A DNA stretch of 64,000 nucleotides from Nemopilema nomurai (lineage: Eukaryota > Cnidaria > Scyphozoa > Rhizostomeae > Rhizostomatidae): the NCBI GenBank assembly GCA_003864495.1, contig ML133383.1, positions 579,560 to 643,559 on the forward strand. The letters run 5' to 3'. The position numbers and the translations under genes were made by a program. The notes below the pieces were generated by a model, which saw nothing but the letters and a program-made list of their open reading frames with translations, was not told the DNA's origin and did not search any database. Below, one piece after another: positions 12,816 through 24,200 of the stretch. Each line of letters opens with the position of its first letter. Position 1 is the stretch's first letter.

Positions 12816-15800
12816 AGTCCCCCTAAATGTTCCCCAATCAATCAAAGCAACCAGCTTGAAACCTGCAGAACGGTGTAAGCTTAGGTATTAAAACCTAATT
12901 GATAGAGACTTTCACCAACACAAACGCCACTTGAATTTTCTTGCTGGCTACACCCCTTCATAACTCGTGAAAAATTGTGACCAAGGATCAAAATGTTCAA
13001 CTTCATGAAAGGCTGGTCTAGAGCTAGAAAAAGCGTTAACGACACTGTCCTGATAGTGGGTCTGGTACCCAGGGCTACGACTTGACTGCAAGAAACACAC
13101 AATTGCTACCTTGATCACACTACCAAGGGGTTGGGTCCCAGGCGTCCCAGGCACTGCAGCTCTTTTTAAACGTCACTTTCAATCTTGATCAGCAACATTG
13201 GCTAAAAGGGCCATGGAGTGTTCTCTGCTTCTACAATCAAATTTCACCTTGAAAGGACTATACACCGAGAGCTCTGTTGAAGGCAGGCCTTTTATCAAAA
13301 TCGGATAAATTCTTATCCTGAGATAGGCGTGACAAAATTATGATCTTCACCCTCAAACTCCTTTGGATTGTTAGAGACTGTCTCTTTTAACATATCTGCC
13401 ATTTTTAATTACTCTCCATAAAATGACCCCTTTTGACAAAGGCTATTTCCTGCTAAGCCTAAGTTATATATCAAAATCGTTGTCTAAGGCAAAACAAGGT
13501 CTGAGCAGGGCAAGAATATTACGTCATCTGAAGAGCAGTGTTTCTAGTATGCACTCTTGTGGCACCCCCATACGAGATTTGACCTGTTGCCACATTCAGC
13601 ATCGTTAAACACTAAGATGCATCTTGTAATAGGGGAGCACATATAGGCAGAAAATGGGCACTTTCATTAGATGGAAAGGGGAAACTCGTCTCAAATGGTT
13701 AAAGTAGGGGTGCACATGCTTTGTCCCTTTCTATTGCCAACGTAAAGCCACCAATGTAACAAAGACGCACCAGTATGTTTTGCAGAGACGTAATTCATTG
13801 CTAGGAATGCAATCACAGGGGAACATTGTGAGCTCGTTTTACTCCAATAGCTTGCCGTGGCGCATTATTAGTTGCCAGTTATTCGTGAAAAATAACTTAC
13901 GCACGCCAGATACTTAAAGCTGGGAGGGACTATAGAAACATTTCAACAGCCATTTCTTCAGTGCCACATTTTAATCCAAGCAATTCTTGGTTACCTCTCT
14001 TGGTTACCTAACCACAAATGCATAGTGACATAATGACTTGTTAATGACTTGTTTCCTTTCTTCTGCGGCTATGGGAGCTTTTGCTTGAGTGATGACAGAA
14101 AATGGGGATCGGGAAAGGGTGAATTAATCTGCAATAGCCAGTCACTGTTCATGCACTGATGACGTAAGCAAATGAAGTATATATCTGTCGAGCGCCAGAT
14201 GCGGCGAACTGAGAAATTGAAAGACTGTGAGGTATCATTTCCCTCCCCGAAGGTGACTCGAAGGGTGGCTTGAACACGATCCAAGGCCCCCTACGAAGGA
14301 GCAGACGTATGAGGTATGGAACCCAGTTGCGGTCATTCATCAAAATCCAAGAGAGAATGAATGAGTGATGAGTCTGTTTCAATAAAACAAATTGCTTATG
14401 CCAATTAACTGTACGGCGCATTGGATAACAAGCCCGGTGGCTCCGGAGGAGGAATTCAGCCATGGCTGCTTTTCTAACAACCACTACGCATTTTTTTTAA
14501 AATATCTAATTTTTTCCGAGCCTCAAAATTCTCAAAAATTTTCGACTAAGAACAATTTTGCTTTGGAAGAAAACTTGGTTCAAGGAAAAATTTTAATCTT
14601 GATAAAGGTTGAGCCTGGCATTATTCTTAAATTCTAGCAACTTTGAGCCTCAATATTCTTATAGAACCCCAACACTGAAGGCTTATGAGCATGACTTTAG
14701 GCATGTGTTTGATGCTAACTATAATCCGTCGAAGAAGTTCAATAAAGAGTGATTATAACACAGGGCATCTATGCAGAAAAATGCACTAGTCGTATGACAT
14801 ATATATTGCAAAAGGAAATCTGGAATAGAAAGTGTTCATTCTGCATGAATTACCTGGATATGATTTGCAGTTTCCGATTCTCCTTCAAGTTTCTTATTCC
14901 CCCACAGAACGTCTAGCTGTCAAAAATCGTCAAAGTAATGAAAAATCCTTTATTGGATCACTGCAGTCTTAATTTGGATCGCAACAATATATGACGTCAT
15001 GATCTTTGTGTGGTTGTGTTTTTCAAAAATATAATACACAAAGGATACTTTGAAGCAAAAATTTGAACAAAGTTTTAACCACCTATACACGTATCAGTGA
15101 TTTAGTTAACCAATCTTGCACGCGAAGCTTAGTAATCTTTTCTTGTCTCATTTTATTCGTTTGCAACTTGCCAAACATCTAAGAAGCAAAAGCTCCCTTA
15201 ATGTTTAATAATTCTGTCTGCAAAAAGACTAAAACCATTAATAGAATGACCCTCTGTTACTTGGCAGATAGTGGGGAGTTGCTGGTCTGTTTTTTTAATA
15301 TCAGGATTACTTGACATCTCTGCATGTTCAATTCAACACATTCTCCAGATATTCAGTTGATTATTCATCTTGATCATCCATTAACTTGGACAAAGGTGAA
15401 GTTGTCTTTTTTAAGAACACATAGAAAAAAAGGATTAGATTATCAACTGATTTCGCTACACTTAACATGCTTTTCTTTGTAAGAGAATGATCCTTTCTGT
15501 CCCTTTGCCCCTCAATCAGTTGAAATTAATTTGCTTCAGTTAAAGCTGTAAAGAATCAAAACTTCAAAAAAGCAAACGTTATAGACATTTCGCGAGACGT
15601 CAGCTCGTTTCACTTTTTTAGCTGTGATTAATGACAAAGATAAGAAAAATAAACCCTATTCCTACGCTTGTTTAACGTTAAACTTTGACAATCATCACTA
15701 ATCTAAATTCTAAATTCACGTGAAAGTCTGAACGAAGATTTTCAGCCTGCTTTTATGACGTTATCACTTGCAAAAATTGAAGCTTGTAAGTCAATGTAAG

Positions 15801-18800
15801 TGTTGAACCGTGGGCTTGTATACATTGTTACAAGTTACATTGTATTGCATTGACAGTGGTTGGAAAGTATATCTATTTCAACCATGGCGTTTTTCAAGAA
15901 ATATTTATAGGAGAACGTCTTTAACAGTGAAAGATTAAATTAACTGGGAACCTAAAAAGTCGCAGAATATAAAACTAAAAAGAGTCAAACACAACCAAAT
16001 AAAGTTTTTAAGCAGCAAAAAAATATCCATATGGAGCATGTCATGTGTTCAGCAAAAAACCTAAAAAGGTTCCTTATAGTGAAAATGTTTGTAGCCACAA
16101 GCAAACAAATCTTTGTGGCTGCACACACCCATATTTCACACTAGTCGAACACTTTAAGGCAATTAGAATTTCAGGAAGTTCTCTTTGTGACAGATCCGAA
16201 TTATTATTTGTTGATTGACGTGAATCAACGTGGTTATGATTTGTACCAAGAAGCGGCAGTCTTGATCTCCAAGGGGTGTACTGTAGAAATGAGGTGATGC
16301 CAGGCAATCAACTGAATTGGGACTGTGCTTTCTTGCAGGGAAGGAAAACACCAACCATGTTATCAATACTGTTTATTCGATCCTTTTACAGCTGTTGCGT
16401 TACACAGCTTTTTAAGCATCACTTTGCTAGCTTTAAAGAGTATTGAGTTTCCGGTCTTAGCACCATAGCAAAAAATTTTGAACGCAGTGACTCGATAAAT
16501 ATCTGAAACCAATACACCAGTGATAAAAACATGCATGTTTTGCTTGAAAAATTCGCTTATAAAAAACAAGTAGCATTCGTGATTGTAATGCGTTTTAATG
16601 CTTTGCAGATTGAAGCTGATGACGTCACTTCTCCGCAACCCCAAAACAATGGACTGACGTTTGTACTGCACTTGCAAACATTCAAGGTACTTACGACACT
16701 TGTAGAAAGATAATTGCAGAAATATGATTTCAGATTACCTTGCTAACAGCCAGTCTAGAAATAATTGCTGCCGATTTTTAAACGATCATAGCTCAAAAGA
16801 GTATTTCAGGATAAGGGAAAAAGGTGTGATAGTAAGAAGTACACGACAAAGGGACGAGCAGAAAAATTATGACAAATATGTAATGAAGAACGAAAGAGAG
16901 GTAGAGCAACGATGATAAACACTGAGGGACAGAAAACGGCTTAGGAGAAAAGGGTAGCGGAGAGCCAGAGTTAGAGAGGATGCCCCAGATGCATCAAAGC
17001 CTTAAGATTTTACGTTCTACATCTTTGTCCTTCTTATACGTTTAAGTTTATGGCATAAATTTGAGTGGAATCTGCAAAATCTGTTTTACTTTATAATAGA
17101 ATAAACAAGAAACTTTGCAAGTTCTGATGTCCTCATGTCAGAAGAACTTGTAGTGAACCAGAATGACAGTCTGAAGAAAGTTTCCTTCTATCAAGGAGCT
17201 ATTATACTTCATTGTTGATTATTCCTAGATGATAAGGAAAAGATTAGAATAAATCTCTCGAGGCTTAGATACTATCAATCTTACATACACAAAGCGCATT
17301 AGCGAAGAGTTTTCATTTTTTTCGAAGGTTATGGTATCCTCATTTTCTTACAACCTTAAAGTTTAAAGCAAGTTAAAAAAATAGACAAAAATCCGTAAAG
17401 ATTTGTACAGAAGACCTGAACTTTACAACCCTTGTCCTTAGGAGCCATGCTAATCGATTAATCTAGAGATAATTTAATGTTCCTTACAACGATGCAATAA
17501 CAAAACAGAAAATATATATATTCAATCATTTCTATTTAATGTCTGTCCTTTCTTTATAAAACACTTAACCTAACAGTTCTGGACGTTTGGACAGTTGTGC
17601 TCGCATCGTAGGTTTCCATATAGCCTAAAGCTTTCAGTTAGATGATTAAATTCATAGGATCAGTCCTTCTGCTAACCTTCATTAGACAGATCTGATCTTC
17701 TAGAACTATCAAATACATGTTTCTCATGAACAAGCGGAGCCTACTGATTATATTTTGACCTGTGGAGGATTGGAGTTTTAAATCATTTTCCAGATTTTTC
17801 CCTAAAATAAATCATGTGTATAGTCTACATTCTACCTATAAAAAGCTTCAAAATAATCCCTAACAAGTGGATTATTTCTTGATTGAATTTGTCTTACAAT
17901 AGCGAGTGATTAATTTCAAACCACCTTTTTGGAACTTTGGAATGCAAACCATGAGCCAAAAAAATATTGAAATGTTTTGGTTGAAGTTTTCTCTGAAAAT
18001 TTTTCAAAGCCATGTCCAGCGCTCAAGGACCTTTTGTAACCTTGCATAAACGTACCACTGCTTGAAACAATTTGACTATTTTCTTCCAGTATAGAAATCC
18101 TTAAGTTCAAAATACTTTCCTCCAAGGCAATTCAAGGTGGTCTATCATTGGCTTAGTTAAGAAAATGGGCCTGGTCATATTTTTTGATTGCATGGCTGCA
18201 AGTAAATTCTAAAGGCTTCTCCCATGTAAACCCCATGATTTAGGTCCAACCATCAATCAATCAGCCATAAAAACTGAAACTTCTTGAAACTTTTGGAACT
18301 TAGGCTTTACCCTAGTCGTGATCTTGGCAAATATTTTTCGTTGGAGCAGTATATCCTAGAGTTTGTGTTGTAGCAATATCCTATGGATATTCTGGATACA
18401 TTCAAGGGACGTGTATCTTGTGAGTTGCTAAGTACTACAAAAAACCATACATCGATAGTCATTCATCACTTAAGAAAATGGAAATGAATTATGAATGAAT
18501 AGTTGGTGGTCAGTAGATGTCTAAAGCTGCGGTCGACCAACTGATGAATGGTTTACACTTCTAACAGCATTTTTGCTCTCAAAATTACTGTCAAATTTCA
18601 ACAAAAGAGCCGATTGGCCACTTGACCTAATTGCAACGCGCTTACAATCTCAAGCAAGCTTTTCTTCTAACCAATTGCAAGTCTCTGTTAATAATGAACG
18701 CTTCTGGGTTGTTAAATTTGGTCCTACCTTATATAATGATTGTTTCTTTAGCTCACTCTTGGAAATGATTCAAGACGAAGCATTTAGCTAGGGTTGACAA

Positions 18801-20556
18801 ACATACTTAATTTGTCAGGATTTTTACATTTCGTGACAACATACTTTATATACTTCGTGTGAAAAGTATCAAAAGTATGAAAATTTCATGATATAAAATC
18901 ATTCTAGTTCACGATTTAGGCCAATTACATCTGCTACTTAGCAACGATAAGATCATCCAGTTTTCAACTACGCGCATTATAGGATTATCAATCTAATCTC
19001 TTTAAACATTACACCCAAAAAGAAATTGGATAATATCCTCAGAATATATTTGATGCATCGCGATTCAGTGAAGCAACATGCAGGCGAAGCATGTAAACTA
19101 AATTCCTTGTTTTCCTTTCTCTTTTGTCGCATTTTACCCACTGTTTTCTACATCCTGGAAACATTTGAACGTATTTCAATAGGAGCAGTATTCAATCTGA
19201 ATAGGCAGTACTGGAATGGCAGAAGTTCCCATACTGGCTCAGTACCCCTGCGTATGTAAAGAATACCGAAATCTGTTTTTTTTGTTTTAGCATTGCGTCT
19301 GATGAAAAAAAGACTATTCATAAACCATATCTGACTTCATAAGGATTTTCTTAAGGAGCTGTGAAGTTATTAGGTTCAAGAAATCTATAATTTTTAAGAA
19401 AAGACAGCTGAGCTATTTCTAAAAATTAATTTGAAACCGCGAATCAAACATGAACGAAAAATGATCATGCTGGAATCATGCCTCTGTAAGGATTCATTAC
19501 CAGACTGACATGTTTTCAAAATATTTTCAAGTGATTAACCTCTGCTCTTACAAGCTTGCATTTTTGCAGCAATTTTTAGTTATTTGATATTCTATTTCAG
19601 TTAATTTTCATTGATTGACCGAATGGAAGCTTCAAGTGCACGTGACTGCCTCAGTAAAATACATTATCTATAACTGCATTTCAAGGGAAAGGCTCCAAGC
19701 AACAAGATTATTTCACACGGATGCATGTCTGCTGCCTAGCACTTGATCTGAATATGCCAAACCCAATTTTAGCCATCTTCAACTACAGCCTCTTGCAGTA
19801 CCATACCTATCACTACTCAAAGCACACCTTTCACACTCAAGTTCGCCTTGCAAAAACAAAAATCTTTAAAAAGACCACGCTTTGTAAAGACGGATTGTAG
19901 AAGTAAAAAATCACATAAATCAGGATTGTGAGTTTTCCTTTACTCTCAAATTTTATCCCATTTCATCAATTTTAGAACACAGGCAATCGACTAAGCTAGA
20001 TTAAACATGAAAACAAATCTCTTATTAGGCCAATGTAAAAACAACACTCAATGGTTTCCCAGGTTACAAAATAAACATGATTACTTGAAACGAGGCTAAG
20101 ATCTCACACAGAGATTGATTTATTAAATGTTCTTGTACAGTGATCCTACGAAATAGTGCTAAAAAATTGTAGCCAGTTAGCACTGTAGATTCGCGTATTA
20201 CTGTCAAAGCTCCATCCAGTTTCACATTCATCTGACCGTAGATAATGCTAGATGAACCAGCTTATTGATTCCAAGTAAACATAAAGACAGTCCTTTTAAC
20301 AGGGGTTGTCTGAAGCCTAAAACCATTACGCAGTTAGAAATATTGAATAGTCTGTTCTGCAGGCTGAGTTGTAGTTTATGAAAAACCATTTTTTCACTCC
20401 ATATAAAAGCTTTTATTCAAAGCGAAATTCAGCCACCTAGCATATTATTACAACTTATTACAATTCATGAAGCATCCAAGGTCAATCACCTACTTCTGAA
20501 AGAAATAACTTTCAGCAATTAAATTTGTTTATTAGTTAATTGCTTAAGTGCCCCTG

Positions 20557-20564
20557 TATATAAG
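20557..20564 (+). promoter_or_regulatory. TATA box candidate upstream of collagen-like gene B
   Basis: TATATAAG matches the metazoan TATA consensus, and the GC content rises about 25-30 bases downstream (gttcggtttccgagc), where a start site would fall. It is about 700 bases before the gene B start codon, so it would require a long 5' UTR or an upstream noncoding exon; a donor-like GACGTAAGA lies near 20733. It may instead belong to an unannotated transcript. Confidence 0.3.
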
Positions 20565-21040
20565 CCTCAAACCAGTTCGGTTTCCGAGCATAATAGCGAG
20601 GGACACTACAGTACGCTGGAGTCATGAGACATCACTCGTATCCATCTTCCAAGTAAAGTCATCTCTGTGGACATGAAAAAGTGGCCTCGTCACAGCTATG
20701 TCGAACATTTTCACCAGGAGCCTGGAGCCAAATGACGTAAGACTATCTTTAAGATATCCATTGGGAGGAGCGCTGTCACGAATATCGAAATGACCACTAC
20801 GAATCGTCATCTCTCACCGAAGCCTATTGACTACCCGCACGAAAGCTCCCCAATTTCAATCGATTCTAAAGAGATGCATTCCAAGTTCAGGAAATGCGAT
20901 CAAACAGGGCAACTGCGTTTTTACTTATACACCTTTTGATGTCTTTGTTCTGAGGTCAGGGTCTCAACATCGTAAAATAATCCCCATTGTAATCAGACCT
21001 TAATGCTCCGCACATCCTTTTACCGACATTAATTTTGTTT

Positions 21041-21050
21041 TATAATAAAA
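21041..21050 (+). promoter_or_regulatory. Proximal TATA-like site of collagen-like gene B
   Basis: TATAATAAAA lies 217 bases before the gene B ATG. It is a weaker match than the site at 20557, but its spacing fits a simple short 5' UTR. In DNA this AT-rich a chance match is likely. Confidence 0.25.
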
Positions 21051-21257
21051 AGCTCTTTAAAACCTCAAGGAGAATTCGCATGGCAAAATAGTAAAGTAAA
21101 ACACACAACCAGGATGGATTAACAGCGTGGACGGCAACTAGGAGAAAAAACATAAGCGCTGCACTTTAAACGTGGGTAATAATAGCTGAGGGAGATGCCA
21201 GGATTCTGACAGCCCTTCTTCACTCGAGTTACGAAGTGTCAGTGTAAAAGTGGGAAG

Positions 21258-24200
21258 ATGTTGGTGAAAATCAAGACGTTTGTTGCACTTTTTACTTCAA
21301 TTCTGGTGTTCATAGCTAGCGCTCCATCAACCCAATTGGTGGATACGGTAAGTACTGTTATCGAAGAACTTTTTTCGGCCCCGTGATTCGTAGAAAGATT
21401 CTGCGAAATCTTGGCCCCTGCTTCAACGTTCTCCGTTGATATTCCATCGGTCTATTCAGTACCGAATGAAAAAGTCGCAAACTATCAAAATCGCAATCTG
21501 CTCGCGTATTTTTGTTTCAATTTCATTTCTTATCTTGATGATAAGAAATTTTTTTAACTTACCAGATAGAAATTCGACATTAAAAAATCTTCATTAAGCA
21601 TTTGATAAGATGTCGTTTTGTATCTTATCGATATAATTTCCCATTGATTTTTATTCTATTAGATTGCTATCTTAATTCGATGAGCTTGCAGAAGCTTTTT
21701 AGTGGCTTTAACTAAACAGGAAATGGTAAATGAGTTCAACACATTTTTGCCAGCTACACGTTGATGAGTTTTGGAATAATTAGAGCTTTAAAAAACACCA
21801 ATTACTTTATCAATCTTTCCTTAAGAGCTTAAGGGAGCCGAGTAAACTAATAAGGGCCTTTGAACATTTCACTCTAATCGATTTCACTAGCTACACAGCT
21901 CATTCTATTTTAGTAATTTTTGATCTTCCATATCTTTGAAGTTTCCATTTTTGATTCGCCTTATCAGCAATTGTATACTCCTTGCTACCCCTCTTTACTA
22001 CCAGACTACCCCTGCAAACATTACCCCTGCAAAGATTACCCCTGCAAAGATTGCCCCTGCAAAATAGGCCAGACATGCTGTCCTTGCGAATCCCCGAAGA
22101 CATACAAGGGCTGTCTGAGGATCTAAAAGAAATCAGCAGGGGTCTTAAGATTTCTCTAGCCTTGAAAAATAGCCTCGAGAATCGATTTCCTCGTGAGAAA
22201 GTTTTGTATCATACCGTAGTGTCTTGTAAAACTCATTTCAAATCATCTGTGCATAAGACATGGCTACATTAGTGAATTGGCGCCTATAGTAGGCATGTGC
22301 CTGTCGTATGCATTCGGTAACACCTTGCTTCACGTCCCTTTCCTTGGGTAGCTTTGAAACGTGTTTGTAACTGGAGCATGTAGTTGTGGTAGGCTGTGCT
22401 GTGCTAGGAAGCTTGGTTGATGCTAGGAGGCTGGTTGAGGAATGCCTCCTTTTTGCCTTTGAAGGCTTTCGCTCAGCTCGTGTTTCTCGTTTACTCTTGG
22501 TGAATATTGCAGTCTGGCAAACCTTTGACCTACAGTTATTACCAAATGGGCACTGAATTAACAGGGAACAATCTCCTGCCCACCTAAACTCCCATTTGTA
22601 CCTTAGACAGCTTTTGTTTCTCTTCTAAGAAAGTTGTTTCATTTAACATCTTCATTGCGCTTACGTATTCCGCATTGCGATTTTGGAAATCTGGATATTC
22701 AACAAGCTTTATTAAGATATATAATGCACTAGCTTTTAATGTTATTGTAGCAAGCGTTGCTTCCATTTGAGAAGCAACTGAGTCATCGGAGAATGCTGTG
22801 ATGTTTGCACCAAATGGAGAAGTGACACAATTTGCTACTCTCACACTCTGAAAAAGCTTCTTTGACGTGATAAATATACGCTCTAAATATGTTGGATATA
22901 TATCACGATCAGTTTTGCAATTGTTACAACATTAGTGACGATGCAAGGATATGACTAGATTTCGAAATCAGGCTCATATCAATCGCATGTATAAAGCACA
23001 GGTGCTTCGAGAAAATTCTTGGTGCTAATAAGCTTGCTTTCGTTTAGTGCAGTGTTTGCCTTGCCCTATGCTCTATTGCTTTATAAAAATCCTGCTGACG
23101 ATCATTCGAATAGGTGACAGACTATTTTCTGAGGTCATCTGAAGCATCAGTATTGCTATCTGGTCATTTCTTGCCAGTCTTGTGAGAAAATATTTTTACT
23201 GTTCGTGAGTAGGTTATGACGTTAGCTGTCAATTTGTCGACGTGAGACTTGTCATTTCACATCGTATTCGTTGTGCTATCAGTTACAGAACTGATCGACG
23301 CTAAACTTGCTATAGCTTCGCTGATTTCTAATTCCTTAGAAGAAAAAATAGCGAATCTTGGATCGAAAGTTCATTTTTCCTCAAAATTACCTATAAGCAC
23401 TATTTTCATAAATCTGAACCTCTCCGATTTTAAGAAACAAATGACACTCTTTTCTCAAATGCAGAATTATAACGAATATATAAACTTTGCTTTTAAACTT
23501 ACTAAACTAGAGATATACGCGTCTTGAAGTATGGAAATGATGGTATTCATTGCGACCAGTTAAGGGCAACAATACGAAAAACGTTGTCCACAACTATTAT
23601 TATCATTATAATTGATGTCACTGTTAATATTATCCTTGCTATTACAACATATCCATTTTTCTACATTCTACATTTATCGCCACTGTTTGACGATATCTGA
23701 TTGGAAAACCACTTCAAAAATTTACTTGCTCCCGAACGCAAAGTGTTTCATACGCTTTATCTGTTTCAGGGCTCTTTGAACGCAGCAGCAACAACAACGA
23801 GAGGCAGGTTTCCAAGATCCATTCGCGGAAAGCCCGGGAAGCCTGGACCGAGAGGCCCACCAGTAAGATTGACACTTTCTCGCTTTCTAATATGAGGAAG
23901 AAGCAACTCTTCAAAGAAAAAAGTCCATTAAGATTAGAGTCTTTATCTGTGGTCATATTTAGTGTTTTGGATAGATTTGTAGATCTGCGGTATGAGTTAA
24001 TGAAGGAAAATTTACTATTTCATGCTAAAGATTGGATTATGATTATGCGGTCGTCGTTTGCATGAAGGTTATTCTGAATGACAAAAATGCAGATAGAAAA
24101 GTTTTGTTGTTGCGGAAAACGTTTGAAGTTGGGAATACGGGCGCTGTTTTCAGAAGTTAACCCAGAAAAACAAATAGAGTAATTCTGATGAAAAATGATC

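Larger units (their letters stand above)
11823..21257. other. Long spacer between the two divergent collagen-like genes
   Basis: About 9.4 kb separates the divergent start codons, so both promoters should lie inside it. The segment 11900-12180 beside gene A is GC-richer than the rest and is a likely promoter or 5' UTR zone. A second GC-richer patch lies at 14180-14470. The remainder is AT-rich with only short open frames that I could not support. Two TATA-like sites precede gene B (20557 and 21041). No transposon ends, tRNA or conserved protein exon was recognised. Confidence 0.5.

Noticed and set aside
16363..16677. 104-codon minus-strand frame in the collagen spacer
   Set aside because: No homology, no splice context, and several frames of this length are expected by chance in 64 kb.
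20622..20810. Minus-strand 62-codon frame with a faint CUB-like look
   Set aside because: Similarity is too weak to name, with no signal peptide, no cysteines and no flanking exons; it may just be part of a GC-richer promoter zone.
23249..23527. 93-codon + strand open frame in intron 1 of gene B
   Set aside because: The acceptor-like site before it gives phase 1, incompatible with exon 1 of gene B, and the sequence has no recognised similarity.
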